Below are positions 11,501 through 26,500 of a stretch of 64,000 nucleotides of DNA, piece by piece. Location: positions 6,064,001 through 6,128,000 of the forward strand of contig NC_083512.1 of assembly GCF_032362555.1 (NCBI RefSeq), written 5' to 3'. Both the position numbers and the translations under genes were made by a program. The number at the start of each line of letters is the position of its first letter. Position 1 is the stretch's first letter. The stretch is from Amyelois transitella (Eukaryota; Arthropoda; Insecta; Lepidoptera; Pyralidae). Under the pieces are notes generated by a model that was given only the letters and a program-made list of their open reading frames with translations, had not been told where the DNA came from and searched no databases.

Positions 11501-14500
11501 ACTTCGATGTATTTTAATAAAAACAACTATAATAATATTAAACCATATAAAATGCATGTATTCGTGTTTCATTGTTTTTGTGTTGTGTAGGTGTATAGAA
11601 GTAACAATACACGGACAGCTAATAGCCCTGAATGCGGACGCCTCTGAATCCTCCGATCGTTAAACTTCATAAAAATTTACGCATTTTCCAGTGCAAAGTT
11701 ATGCCGTGCTCTTTTTCGTGTAGTAATTGTATGATGACGTTAAACGACATATTTGATCTAAGAAGAATAGTTAATTAAATCAATGTTCTTAGGCGCAGAT
11801 CCGCAAACTAACATTAATGTTATTGAATAAGGTGGGTAACAATATGAACGCGAGAGTCAATAGCGTTGACTACAGATTACACTTGTATACACACACATTC
11901 TAGGTACACAAACGTCACGTCTAGATAAACTATTCTATACATCAGGCCGAAGGTACATGAATCTTTAACAAAAAGTGCCTTAAGATGCACCACATGCGAT
12001 ACAGAAGCGACTGTTGAAGTTTCGACACAAACAGAGCACGCAAGGTAGGCGGTGCGTGCGGCGTGTAAACGTGCATTCACATTACAGTGCCGACGGCAAC
12101 TTCGAGGTAACGTTGGCGACCAAGGCGACAATCTACCACCAGGGGCTAGTTGAATGGAAACCGCCTGCGATATACAAGTCCTCCTGTGAAATTGATGTGG
12201 AATATTTTCCGTTCGACGAGCAAACGTGCGTTCTTAAGTTCGGTAGCTGGACGTACGACGGATTCAAGGTAATTTGCGCGGAGCTCCGTCGCCGCTCTCG
12301 TTGACCGCTCTGTTTGTCCGCAGCGCTGACGGGAACTACGAGGTGACGCTGATGACCAAGGCCACCGTGTACTACAACGGCATGGTGGTGTGGCAGCCGC
12401 CCGCCGTCTATAAATCCTCCTGCTCGATCGACGTCGAGTTCTTTCCTTACGACGTGCAAACCTGTGTGCTTAAGTTAGGCAGCTGGACGTATGACGGCTT
12501 CAAGGTGACGCCCCGCTGTACGCTGCTTGGCGCCGCGCGCGCGGGCCGTAGCCGTAGGGCCCGCCGCCCCGGCCGATGTCCTTGCAATAGCTTGTTGGCT
12601 CGAACGTAATTCGTCGTGTAATTAAAACATTACTTTTCTGTCCATGTGGTATGTCTCACTTTTACATATTGACTGTACGACGGTGCTAGTTAGAGGCGTA
12701 GAGCGCGCGTCTCTTGCCGCCGCCCGCTCCCCGCCCCTGCTCCTTAGTTCTGACATGTTGCAAGTTTACATTTCTATTGCGATGGTGATGTTAAAGTATG
12801 TGGAGTAGCGGTATGTCGACGTGCGTGACCACGAATGCTCCAGATTATCCTCGGCCGGTTCCACTTAGCTCGGTCGGCCTTCCTCGCTCCACACGGAAAG
12901 GTATAAAATTCTCAACTGCCAGGTGATATGGGATGCAAATACTTCACTCGATCCGTTCCCATCCGACACATCCCGCTCCGCTTGAGTCTACCCGTGCTAC
13001 GCGATTTCGTTTCTACGTAGTTATCTAAATGGCTTTTACTAAACTTGTAAGATGTCAATCAACGAGCCAACATGCATCGCGGCGCGGAGTGGCGTCACGC
13101 GGGGCCCTCACACCTTCCCTTAGCTGGCTCCGCTCGCGCCACACACACACGACACACTCCCACACTGAGCTTGTTGCATGTCTCCCTCGAGGTCGATGTA
13201 CACTCACTCACCGCATGACTCCGGCTTCACTCCGAACCACTTGCATTCCCGATCACGGCGGCCCTTGCCGCGAGACGCGGCCTCGGCTCTGACACAGCTT
13301 CACACGATACCTACACGCGAACAGGTTGAGCACAGCACGTGAAATAACCAATGAAAATTCACATTTCTTGCTCAGAACACAATCGAGCATAAACAGTCAT
13401 CATGATGCATATTTTATACCTTTCCCTATTAGCGACTCCCACTGGCTGTACTAATTCGGTGTCGCTGGTCGTCCATTGCATGAATGTCATTTTAAATTAT
13501 TAAAAAGACTAATTTTCTACTCAAATCCAGACATGGAGTCCATCACAGAAATGCTAGATGTTATACTTTAGTAGAACGAATGTTTCGCCAACGGAAACGA
13601 TCACCTGGCGACTTCTATTGGCGAGACATTCTTTGCATGCGATTACAACACTGACGGAGCTTCTGCTGATCTCAACAAGTAACAATTGTTGCGATTATAA
13701 GAACAATATTAGAATGTCAACGCTAATCGAAGTCCAGTACTGCGGCGGGTTGGCATCAGTGCGTAGCTCCAGACGCCGCGCCGCGTCCGCGCGATACACA
13801 CATGCGCGGCGGAGCCGGCGCTTCCGACCTCTTATTATAAATTTGACGACCCATACAGAAACTTGTGGGTTATCATTATATTATACTTTCCTTAATATAA
13901 GATAACAGTGTGATCACTGTTTCGATAATGGCGTCAAAAAGGTCGTTTTTATTTTCTCCACTTTCGTCGAAGTCGACATGACATTCCTTTTATTATTCGG
14001 TGTTTCTGTGTTTTACGCGTTGATTCTTCGCATGATACGAAACATTGCGTTTTGATGTCTTATTTGAAAAAAAAGTTTACAGCTTTTCGACAGAAGTTTC
14101 TTGTCTGAGACTCATTTATTTTTTGTTGAAACAGGTACATCCTAACTTGGCACACTGTGGTAGGTCAGAAAGAAACACTGCGATTGATAACTTTTAAGTG
14201 GTGGAATTGTTTAACTAATATCTGAATGTATATATTCTCGGTTACTATGTGGATTTGGCTGAACTAAAAAAATAATTGATAACAATAAAAGTACCTATTG
14301 CTGCTAATATAGAAAAGAAATTGCTAAACAAGTCACGAAATGTAAAACAATGTTAATATATATTAACATAGTGTGACAGGGTGCATGTATCAAGTAAATA
14401 ACACCGACATGATTTGTCATAAAAGCCTATCAATTAAACAAATTAATAAATCAAATTTTTTTATATGCTATTACGTGGTAGCAAAATATTTATTGCTGTA

Positions 14501-17500
14501 AAACTGGTTCATCAAAAATAGTTAATTATTATTTTTGCTGTACGTAAATAGCTATTATAAATAAACAACTAAAAGCATTATCTAGTAGATTAATAAAAAA
14601 ACAAATTAAATATTTCAAACATAAAACTATTGACATTTGTTGTTGAATTTTATGTGTCTGTATTTTGAATGTTTTTGTCATTGTGTCAAAAGTGTGTAGT
14701 ACGAGTATTTACAACTTAATTAATAGTCTACGAATTTTAAACTTTTATTATTTTAAGCTCAACTCGGGTTCAATCCCCGATCTGATAACGATATAAATTG
14801 GACGTTTTATAATTTAACTGGGTCTTAGATGTTGTTGTTAGTTGTCTTTACATGTATTTAAAAAAAAAACATTGAGTTATATATCCTGTACACAGCTTAC
14901 TAAGGGGCCAGCTCAATCTGTTTGATATAACCTCTATATCTTGACATGTCCCCAGTTGCACCCTCAACTGTTACCTGGGATGAATAAATAAAATTCTAAC
15001 ATTTATTTCTCCACTTAAATTGTAATTTGCCTCTATTAAGGTATTTATTTATATGTTATCTTTGAAGATGAACATAAAAAGAATTGTGCATTTTTTGAGA
15101 GTTGCCGTGCGTAGGTGGACCTTCGACACATGGATGAGCAGGCCGGCAGCAACGTGGTGTCCGCGGGCGTGGACCTCTCGGAATTCTACATGTCTGTCGA
15201 GTGGGACATCCTGGAGGTGCCGGCTGTTAGGTATGGTCATCCTTTCCTTCTTCAGTAGCTAGTGTTTGTCTGTAATATCTTTGCAGTGCGAACAAAAATA
15301 TACATTACAAATTAAGTATACAAAAGCGGACTTATTCCAAATAGGGATTTTGACTTGAGTACCATGAGTTGAATCCAGTTCAGTTTTTAGCATTATCCAA
15401 TATCGGTTCGGTTTTCCTGCAAAGGTTGCGGAGATCAGACAAGAGTCGTTTCGTGTAAAAATCTATCTTACCTAATGCAGGATCATGGTCTCAAGGCCAA
15501 CCCCAAGTTTCTCTTAAAAGAGGTTATCACGGTTATCACCGAGATTAATGCCTATATACTGCCCCATTAGGGCCAGTCACTGACCCTGGAGTAAAATGAG
15601 CGGCCAGCAACGTACTGGTCTACTGCCTTTTAATACACTGCGCAGTGGTTTGAAACACCGGGCTTGATTCCTGATAAAGTCAAGATAGAAATAAGATTTT
15701 TACATTATTAACATTTTTTATTACTCACTTAAAATAATATTTACATGACTGGAAGCTGGATGTTCTAGCAAAATATTGGCGAATTTACTTTCACTTAGAG
15801 AGGCGACGCGCCCGGAAAATAAATAGAAACGCCTCAAGTTATTAGTGAGTCCCAATTCCCCGTAGCACTAATGAAATGTTATGAGAGGGATGACGAGACT
15901 AAAAATAATGTGGCCGATTCAGTATGAGAACAATGAGAATATTCATCTCATGGAAAGGTACTTAGTGCGTAAATCTTACTGCGCTAACTTTAAAACTTAT
16001 TTTCAAAGAGCAAGAGTATACAACAAATAATGTAAACTGCGAGTGTTGTAGACTAATATGAGAGTGATAAATGTGGATTATGGCAATGTGCTAACAACCG
16101 ATGACTATCTCAATCTCAATTGCATCATTCTACCCAAATAAAGAAACTCCTTAATTATTTTCAAGACTCTGTCTACCCCACAAGGGATAAAGACTCGATA
16201 TATGCATGTATGGTGCGTTCAGTGTAGTCATCTTAACATGGCCTATAATAAACTACCTATTATGTGGACGAAGCGAAAGAAGTATACGGCAAGTGCAAAG
16301 ATGGAGTCTCTGCCCACCCCTTTGGGATGCATTTGGACGAGAGTTTAAGCAAACGCTTGATAGTGCAATCTGGAAAGCGCTGTGACAATGAAGAGGTCAG
16401 GATAGATACGGTAAAAGGAAGATCAAGTGGTCGCCGTTCCTAGCTCTCAGTTATGACTCTGACAAAGTTCACCTCCACGTCACTTTATGACGTGTATCCG
16501 CTTTGCTACATTAAGCCTTACTCAAAGCTTCATTCCGTGCTGTTATCGCGAATTCCACCCTTTCACAGACACACTTTGTTCTATTACGAAGGTACGAACT
16601 TTAATTCTTTTGATGTCGTTTTATTTTTAGCCTAGATTAAAAAGTAGATATGTACTCGTATTGAAGTGTATGTATATAAGTACCTTTTATCTATTATCAT
16701 CGCTCCAAAATGGATGGTCAGATTTATGAAGCATTTTAATTCTTGCCATTTTTACAGTAAATACGAGTATAAAATTAAGACATTTCAATTTTCAAACAAA
16801 TCGGTAAAAGAATGTGTTAATCTACAATAACTTTATACAATTCACAAGACTCCACAGTTAAAATATATATAAATAAAGTTACGGTTAGTTTACTACTATA
16901 CCTATAGTTCATATCAGTGAAAACAAGAACAAAATTACATAAATGATTTGTGTAATTTCACTGTTAATGCTACGAATACAATAAACTGGGCTATTGTGAG
17001 ACTAAATGTCTTTTCTCCTATAACAACAACTCTGGTTTAAACCAACAGCAAATCCACTTTGGAAAGCCTCCCGGCAATGTCCCTTACAATTATTATTATT
17101 ATCATTACCAACAGCCATACCCTAGTTCCTTTGGTAGTTGTTACAAAGGTTGAATTCCCATAACACATATTCTATATTAAGTTTGCGAGCTTTGGCCAAC
17201 ATCTTCGTGCGTGCCTGAAAAAATATTGTTATATTATTATAAAATGTTCTTGTAAGGTGCAATATCTCAGACCTGTGTCGTTAAAAACACAAAGTGAAAA
17301 TTGTGGTTAAACCTTTTTGTTCAATATTCCATAAAATGATGATATTCAGCTGAACGTGGTTTTAAGTCTTCTTAAGGCTGTTCTAATCTCTGTTTTCACC
17401 GTTAAGGATAAAGACGTGATTATATGTATCAAATGATGTAAACCTTTTGCCCTCATCATACGGTTTCCCTGTTGCATTCGCGGTTGTTAGCTTCTAACGT

Positions 17501-20500
17501 GCCGTAAATTGATTGGACAATAGTCTGTACGGTTGTGCGGTTGGCTATCGGACTAATATCAATCTTTCCTGAAAGTTAATTTTAGGCGATGGGCTCGCAA
17601 TCTATCACATTTGAATGTCAATTCTATCATTAAGCCATACAGCTGAACTTAGCCTTTCTGTCGGTCTAAGCCATAAAGGATAAAGACATGATTGTATGTA
17701 TGATTTTTTTTCACCAGGTTTGAATGTCTTTTAGTCTTCTCTCTTCCATGGCTCATTGTATCATAAACTTTTTACAATATAATTGTAATGAAATCCTTCA
17801 AACAGTAAAAAGTAAGATATTTTCAGTGTTTGTTGGCCAAAAAGCAGGTTAACATAACGTCAGCAGCAGTTACCTAGTGGATTAAAAATAAAATAACATT
17901 AATGTGCTGTGTTAAATGATAACGGTGGATTTCTACATTTGTTTTGTTGCAGGAATGAAAAGTTTTATACATGTTGCGACGAGCCGTACCTGGACATCAC
18001 ATTCAACATCACGATGAGGAGAAAAACATTATTTTATACAGTGAACATTATAATCCCTTGTATGGGGATTTCATTTCTCACAGTTCTAACATTTTATTTG
18101 CCGTCAGACAGCGGAGAAAAGGTATTTATGAAAATTTTTGTACTTTGTTATTGTAATTATTACTCCTTTTTGTAATTCGATTTCATTTAAACGCTAGACG
18201 AATTGAATAATTGAATGAATGAAATACTCAAACTTATGATTCAAACAAGTCGTTTTTACATACCTTATGTCATTTCTACACATAGTTTTTAGACGAAGCT
18301 ATCACGAGACACTGTAAATATACATATAGTCGCGTCTATATCCCTCGCGAGGCAGACAGTGCAAACAGTCTTGATAAGTGAACACGTTCAGCTGTATAGG
18401 TGAATGATGGAATTGAGATTCAAATAGTGACAGGTTGCTAGCCCATCGTCTACAAGAGGAATTCCAAGTTTACAGGCCTATTCCTTAGTAGCCATATGAA
18501 AGATACTCGTAGTGAAGTGGTTCTATTCTAAAGTGACGGAAACCACACGGCTGTAAATACTCTATAAGTTAATTACTCAACGGCAATATTAAAGTGCTCG
18601 TTAAGTATCAGAGCATATCATGAATAGATACTGCAGTAACGACGTCGTTAGCTAGTGAAAAATTACACAGACGACAATGGCTTACTCTCCTCTTTGAATA
18701 CCAAACGATAGAACTTTGCCTGCCGTCTGCCGTCACTCAATATCACATAAATGCAAAGCCGCTGGGTAACTTCAATTTATTATTATAACCAGCCATCAAG
18801 GCTCCTTTTCGTTGATATTCCTTTCAGTCTATGTGGTTATAAATTTTATGCAATAAATATAGAAGCGAATTTTATTATTACTTACATACATCTAAACGTG
18901 TCTAAAAATTGTTTTATTTGTCGCGTACATTGTGCAGAAAGTATACTAGATCTGTATAAGGAAAACGATAATATAAAACGCATTGAGGTCAACAATAATT
19001 TTAAACGATTATTGACCGGTTGAAATTGTTAGTCCCATCCGCTTCCTGCTTCCGTTATATTTCCGCTACCATAAATTTCCATCTCATGTTTCCAATTTTA
19101 TGATTATTCTCTGAAGAAAATCACATTTAAGTTCTTGACATGCACACTTTTAAAAATATGTACGATAGTCAAATTTACATTTACATTTCATTTAATTTTA
19201 AAAATAAATTAGGTAATATAAAGTCGTCCTAGTAATATTCCATCATTTTATCGTGACTACGATATATGATGACGATAGAATCTATACTTAATATTATAAA
19301 GCTGAAGAGTTTGTTTTGTTTGTTTGTTTAAACGCGCTAATCTCAGAAACTACTGAACCGATTTGAATAATTCTTTCACTGTTAGATAGTCTATTTATCG
19401 AGGAAGGCTATAGGCTACATTTTATCCCGGATTTCCTACGGGAAACGTCAACAATGCAGGTGAAAGTTGAATGAGTCGGCCATCTGCGAGCTTTCCACGC
19501 GAACGCTGCGCAAACCAACAAAGATATAGTAAAACAATGTACTAAAGATGTGAAGTACTCATTATTTGCCACAAAAAAGTCCGCGAGAGCATATATCTAT
19601 CTCTTAAGGTTTACTTACAATAACCACTTTTATGTTCATTTTTTAAGATTATTTTTTCATTATAAACATAAGTTATTTTGAAACCAATTTTCTTTAATTC
19701 AGTATTAATCCTTATCCAAATAAATATGTTTATTACTTTCGGCTTTTCATGTAGACTAAAATTGCCATTCACAGTATATAAATCAGACGAATAGGTTTTG
19801 AGATATAGTCATTATAAGCAATTTGCAGCGAAACATTTAATACGGCGAACCAGCGTTCTAATACGCGTGACCGCCTGACCGTCCCCCCGACTTCCACGCG
19901 GACGAAGTCGCGGGCACAGCTAGTTCATAATATAACATCCAACAAACTTCACAGTACACGGTAGGAAAACTACATCTTACGAGCACCATACATATACACG
20001 TTTTTAATTACAAAATATCTCCAAGAAGGTAGCAACAATCAAGTAAAATGTGAAGAAAATAACGGCTTTAAAATATTGCTAGGCACTTTGTGTTTTATTC
20101 TTATTGCCATATTTCATTTCTAGAAAGAAAAAGTTTCCTAAAATTGAAGCATTTCGCGCTCCACTACTCTAAATAGAGATACAACCTTAGGGTTTTCCAC
20201 GGAGACTTGTACAAATCGGAGAATGTTTCGTCATCGAGAAATATATGACTAAGTTGCTTTGACGTAGGATTCCATTTTGCGTGATGAGATGTTTTGATGT
20301 CGAGTCGCAATTTGTATACATCTTTTTCGCAGCATGCACATACAATTTAACAAGCATCTCATGAAGCGACCTTCTTCGAGCGAGATTCCTCTTAGAATAA
20401 GAATAACATCTCAGGCGTTTGCTCAAGAGATGACTTTTAGTAGACTCGTGAATACAAAACTTGGCAGATATTTAATTGGAGGTCTTTTTATGTAGATTGT

Positions 20501-23500
20501 AGGAACATAGAAATAAATTCGTCCTTTTTATGGCAATAGTCAACCAGTGGATTGATTAAAATCTAAACAATTAAAGTACCTGTAAAACGAATATTCCCAC
20601 TCGATTAATAATAAACAAAGTACATCAGCAAAAACTAGTTATCAATTGTGTCTTTCAAAACTAGTTATCAATTATGTACTAGTTATCAAAGTTTTGTTTT
20701 GTCTTAACTTAAATAGTAAAGACAAAACAAAACTGATCAATATCTTATATTAATGTCATACGCGTGGCATGCACTTGTTTCAACAACAACCGCTGAAAAG
20801 TTGAATAAAACATGAATAGTCAACACACAATGTACAAATTATGAAAAAAAATATTTGAACTACATATATTAATACTCCCTACACCTATAAGAACGATATT
20901 CATATTAAATTTCTTACGCTCATCGTATCATTAAATATAATATATCAAAATAACGAAAGTTTATTGGTTTTACACGTTTATTAAAAAAGTTGACATATTG
21001 ATCTTCGTGACTTGACGTGAAAAAACGCTTTATTTTTACGCAACTAAAACTTAATTAGGCAATTCGTGAAAAACAGTTTTTTTATTCATGAAACGGGCAT
21101 TATTACACGCTATTATGCTTTGTTGAGACAAAGACGAAATATTTTTAAATTATGGCTATATACATTTGCGCGACGGGCGTTTTGCGGAGGCGCGTACATA
21201 CTGTTTTCACACAAGCATGAGGTAACGCCGCGGCGCGTCTCTGGAGCGCAGCGTGCGGGCCAGCTCCAACGACATTCTCAATATGACTGCCGACAGACTT
21301 GACAGACCTTATCTCCGGCATTGTAATGACAGACACATCTCTGTACCTATAACGGAGAGAAGATTCTAACTAAATTTGAGAACAATTTTAATTTTATAAT
21401 TTGAGAAATGTAATTTTAAAATGTTTAACGAAAGATAAGAGCGTGGAGGGAAAGGTTGGAGTGGGAAGACCTAGACGAACGTATCTTCATCAAATTAAGG
21501 ACGTCCTGGTCAGGTCAAGAGTGCCCGAAACCGCCGAGCTTGCATGAAGGGAGTTATGAATGTGGATGAAGCGAAGGAAGTATGTAGAGATTGTGGCAAG
21601 TGGAAAGAGGTAGCCTTTGCCTACCCCTCCGGGAAAGAAGCGTGATTTTATGTATATATGTATGTTAACGAAATAAATGTATATTGTTTATTTATTTATT
21701 TTATCTAATGGGGATTTTTTTTATTAACAGGTGACGTTATCGATATCGATATTGATTAGTCTCCACGTGTTCTTCCTGTTAGTAGTTGAAATTATCCCTC
21801 CAACCTCCCTGGTCGTGCCACTTCTGGGGAAGTACCTCATTTTTGCAATGATACTCGTCTCTATAAGGTAAGCACCAATTTGTATACATACTGCATACAT
21901 AAGTTCTACATGTATGTATATGTCTATATCCCTTGCGGGGTAGACAGGGCCAACAGCCTTGATAAGGCTGACAGGAATTGGGATTCAAATAGTGACAGGA
22001 TGCTAGCCCATCGCCTACAAGATGAATTCCAATTATAAGTCTTTTCCTAAGTCCCCTTGTACGGCACCCATGGCAAGTAATGGAGTGGTCCTATTCTAAA
22101 GGGCCGGGAACCACATGGCATATACCTACCCACCAATTTATATACTACTGACTAATATTTTAACAAATATCTATGGAACATTTTTTTTATAAAATAAACA
22201 TCATCATATTATAAAACAAAAAACTGCTTGAATATATGTAATATACCTAAATAAATACAAAAAATAAGCAACTTGAACTTTCCTTCGTGAAGGTTTTTAT
22301 GGAGATACCCAACGCTAATCTTGTACACACACTATGATGGAATTTAACGAGGGGTATAAAATATAATGTTAGGATATTATCGTTGTCACCCGAAGACCAA
22401 GACGAAGTGTGTTGTGTGTAACCAACCTCTGTTTTATTAAATTATATTTATGAGTGCTTTGAGTTCATATCGTGCAACAAAATTAAGTTAAAACGGTAGA
22501 AAACATAAATATTAACACATTATTAGTCTACAGCTAGGCAAATACTAGGCAAAAACTTTTCGCGAATTTGACAATATTATTTCAGTACGAAACTGTATTG
22601 TTTTACTTTTACTGTATTGATTTACTAATAAATCACTTTACGTAAATTTTCTTTAATGTACGAACTAAACAAAAGTTGACGTTTCGTTTTTCATTAATCA
22701 ATTTAATTAAAACCCTAATAACATATTTGAAACAACCGCATTATAATCGAAGCAAGTTTTCGCGTTTTGCGAGGCCAAACATACAGACAGACAGGCAGAC
22801 ATGCGCATAGGCGATAACGTGGTCGAGCCCACAGATCTTTTTAAATACCTGCGATATCTGTACCAATTTTACATCGATTGCGACATTAAAGCCCGCATAA
22901 CAACACCTTGGGCAAAAAGGCGTGAGCTGACGGGTGTCATCTGTGAACCCAGAATGTTAAAGGGGCAAATCTATAAATCATTAGACCTGTGTATGGCATT
23001 GAGACATGGCCAGTTCTAAAGCGGCAAAAGCAGGAGCTGCGTGTTACGGAGATGAATATGATGCGATGTATAAGCGGCGTTTTGCAGAGAGATGGCGTTA
23101 GGAACTCCCGTATTCACGGTAGCCTTCATGTCCGTGACTTGAAGGCGTGACAAGCGCCGCCTGTGCTGGTCCGGCCATGTCTTGTGGAAGTCTGCAGACT
23201 ATCTGGGGAACAAAACGTCTGGTTATGCCGCTCCACCGCGTCCTTGGCGTCGCGAAATATGATAAAGATGCCAACCTTCTTAGGCGCCGTAGATCGGAAG
23301 AAGTGGTAAGAGAGCAGTAAGAAAGCCTGGGCTTTTTTACTTAACCAGGGCAACTGGCTGGGAACACGCCAAAATGAAAGAGAGATTAACGAGAAGCTTA
23401 ATCAAGAAATATCAATCCTACTTAGGACATTACCAATTAGGTACAAAAGTTAAAGTGACATTGTTGCGTGTTGTTTTCGGAATAAAATAATATTTTAACT

Positions 23501-26500
23501 TCAAAAAGTGACGGTTTTTTGTTAATGAAAGTAATTTAATTATTTAAATCAAGCTCCGGGTCGCTCACAAGTTACGTAATTTACATATAAATTAAAAGTA
23601 AGTTTTACCAAATAAGTTATTTAATTGGTTACTTCAGCTTAAAGAAAATTACCATCCAACTATGAAGCATAATGATATACCCATTCAACGCTACATCTTC
23701 TTACATTTATGAACATGAGGATAACGTTTCAATTTTAATGAAAAATTACTCTCCTTTTTGGCGTATTTTCTCTTACTAATTAAGGAAACATTGATTTTAC
23801 TTTACCATTAAGTTAAACTAAGTATCATATTAATAGGTACCATAAGTACAAATACCTAATTTATGGGTAGCTTTACTCAATGATAGTAACCTACGCTTAT
23901 CAACAATGAAAGCTTTACAAAAAAATAAATCCATCTAAAAGTATTTCATCTGTTCGGTCTTGTACAGACCTTTGTATTTCGACTATTGAATGTTTGCAAA
24001 GGCACCAAATTAACTCCGCGCTTGTAATCAACATATTACGACCTAAGAAACGAGGTAACGTTAAATCGTATTCGTTTATTAGCCTGGCGTTACCACTTGA
24101 GTTGTGACACAAATTAAGGCACAGTACAGAAAATATACCTACCTCATGACAAAGAAAACAGTTTCTAAATAAGGTACAAAAATTTTCAACAGAGTTAAAC
24201 ACCGATAGCAACTTTTTTGTTTGCTTAGATTTAATTTGCACTTAAACAAGTAAAATCTAGGTGAGGTTGGTAAGGTAATATTTCTTTTGAACTAATCTTT
24301 AAATAAATGCACAAAGAAGCTTTTCGTTGGTGAAATAATGACTCTAATTTATCAGTACTGCAAACAAAACAGAAATCATCAATAAATAGTATAATAACAT
24401 CGGCTGAAATTCTATTCTGTCCTTAATTTTCGCTCGTGTGGAAGGTAAATACCAAAACTGCTTATTCAGTGCGCCGCTCACACGCCCCTACGGCGAAATC
24501 CCCTCTAGCAAAGCCTCACCCCTGGCTATTAAGTTCACCCAATAAATCTTGATTAATTGCTATCGCTCTGTACTCGACACACTGTATATTAAAACTATTA
24601 AGAGACAATAAATGTTAAACTGATTATTGCCCCAATACAGACTTTTATTTAACAAGTGTTTAAAAATACTTATGCTATTTTGACGGCGAAAAAACTCGCA
24701 AATAGTTAGTATTCATATCTCTAAAACGAGCATGGTTAGGCAGAAAGTTTATCTTGTGTAGAACCCATCTAACTTCTCTGTTTATTTTCAGTATATGTGT
24801 CACGGTAGTGGTTTTAAATGTCCACTTCCGATCGCCACAGACACATCGGATGGCGCCGTGGGTGAAGAGAGTTTTTATACACATTTTACCAAGATTGCTA
24901 TTCATGAAACGACCACAGTACAAGTTTGATACAACGAGGTGAGTAGACGGTGTTAGGTCCAGATGTTAAAATGTTCGCATCAATTGGAAGTTACGTGTGA
25001 ACATAATCAAGCGCTAGTTAACAACGATTTATAGCAGCATCGGTGGAACACTGCATCAATGCGCACAGATACCCGCATCCGATCTCATAGAGGCACCAAA
25101 TCGCGTTCCATTCAGTTTCGTGTTAAATTGACCCCAAACAAACTTTATTACGATTTGGCAGATACAGACAAATTTACTTCTGAGTTATGTATTGAGTGTT
25201 AATCTGTTAATGTTCAGATTAAATTGGAGCTCTACAAACTCGTTAGTTACAAATCCGACCGCGGATCAAAACAAGTGTAAATTAATTATAAGTTGGTTAA
25301 GACTCGTCCGCCGATAAAGTTGCTCGCTTATTTCCCGCCGCGGATGTAGTCAACTTTAATATTAATAAGCTTAAGTCGGAAAGTAGAAGTAAGAGCAGAA
25401 GCCGAGCCGCTCAAGAAAATAAACGTTTGTAAAGGAAACCTCGGCAGCGCCCGCGAAGACTTGGGAGATGGGGCGTTTGCAAATCAACATCGTTACTAAA
25501 GTTGTATTTATTTTTTCATTTTCATTTCGAAGTACTAAGTAAGCGTTTTCTATAAAATGTACTGATCAAATTCATAACCTATGATGAATGATTTCTTTGA
25601 ACGAAATGATATTGATGATGTAGATTGAATTAGAAAACAATGTCCCTTATAACGAAATAGCGCAGTTCCAAATCATTTGCGTGAATATCCAGATGCTATC
25701 GTAAGTCAGTGGAGAATGTCTATTAGCAAGGCAAGTGGTATAAAAGGCGGCGCCCGCCTCGCAAAATAATTAAGATACAGAAAGTTACAAAGCAAACCCC
25801 GATCCTCTAAAAACGGTGATAAAACTATACGGTGATACGGGTATACACAAAGGTGAGAAAGTGAGGGAGACAGAAAGATTATTTTTTTTTTATGTTAATA
25901 ACTACTTTAATTTTCGAAATCGCAGGAAGGCATACATTGGAATAAAACTCAATAGCTACAAATTTTTTTGCAGAATTCAAGCAAGCAATCTATGGTATTC
26001 TGTTAATTTTGTTCGTTCAATATTTTGTGTTACTCGTATGGTAGCCGAACATTACGTAAATGGATCAGTGGGCCGGATTAGGCTTGCCAAGCTCACTTTG
26101 ATGCGAATGCTAAAAACTATTTTAGCATGAAACTGAATGCTTTAAGATATCATAAAATTTTCATTTTTTAATATGAGTAAAATTTGATACTCTTTACTTT
26201 ACTCAGGTATCTTTTAATCACTAAAATTAAAGGCGGGATGTGTTTATTTTAAGTAACGACTTCATTTAGATATGAGTAAGTAATTCCAAAGAAATGTATG
26301 TTTAAAAAATGTTGTCAAAAACTAGTTAAAGAAAGAATGTATATTTTACAGACTACCTACCTATTAATCGCCATTACCACTATTAATGAGTGTAAAATGA
26401 CAGATTACTTTATGCATAAAAATATGCAAAATATTTCATCAATATTTAATTGTATTGAGCGAGGCGCAATTAACCTGATTGCGACAAAATGGTTTTATGC

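Larger units (their letters stand above)
18122..21730 (+). other. nAChR intron between TM1 and TM2 exons, repeat-rich
   Basis: It holds an ATGT-tailed retroposon, a Helitron-like element, a hairpin next to a short tandem repeat, and a LINE 3' end, each listed separately. I see no supported gene in the remainder. Confidence 0.55.

Noticed and set aside
13029..13292. Open frame of 87 codons in the GC-rich part of a receptor intron
   Set aside because: Low-complexity composition (TH-repeats, CG-rich), no splice partners that fit the receptor, and no recognisable protein.
22320..22450. Possible solo LTR end (TATAAAATATAATG, later CCAACCTCTGTTTTATTAAA)
   Set aside because: No paired TG...CA ends or target duplication could be found.
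23915..24241. Reverse-strand open frame of 108 codons
   Set aside because: It lies inside a receptor intron, has no splice partners or known motif, and could be chance.
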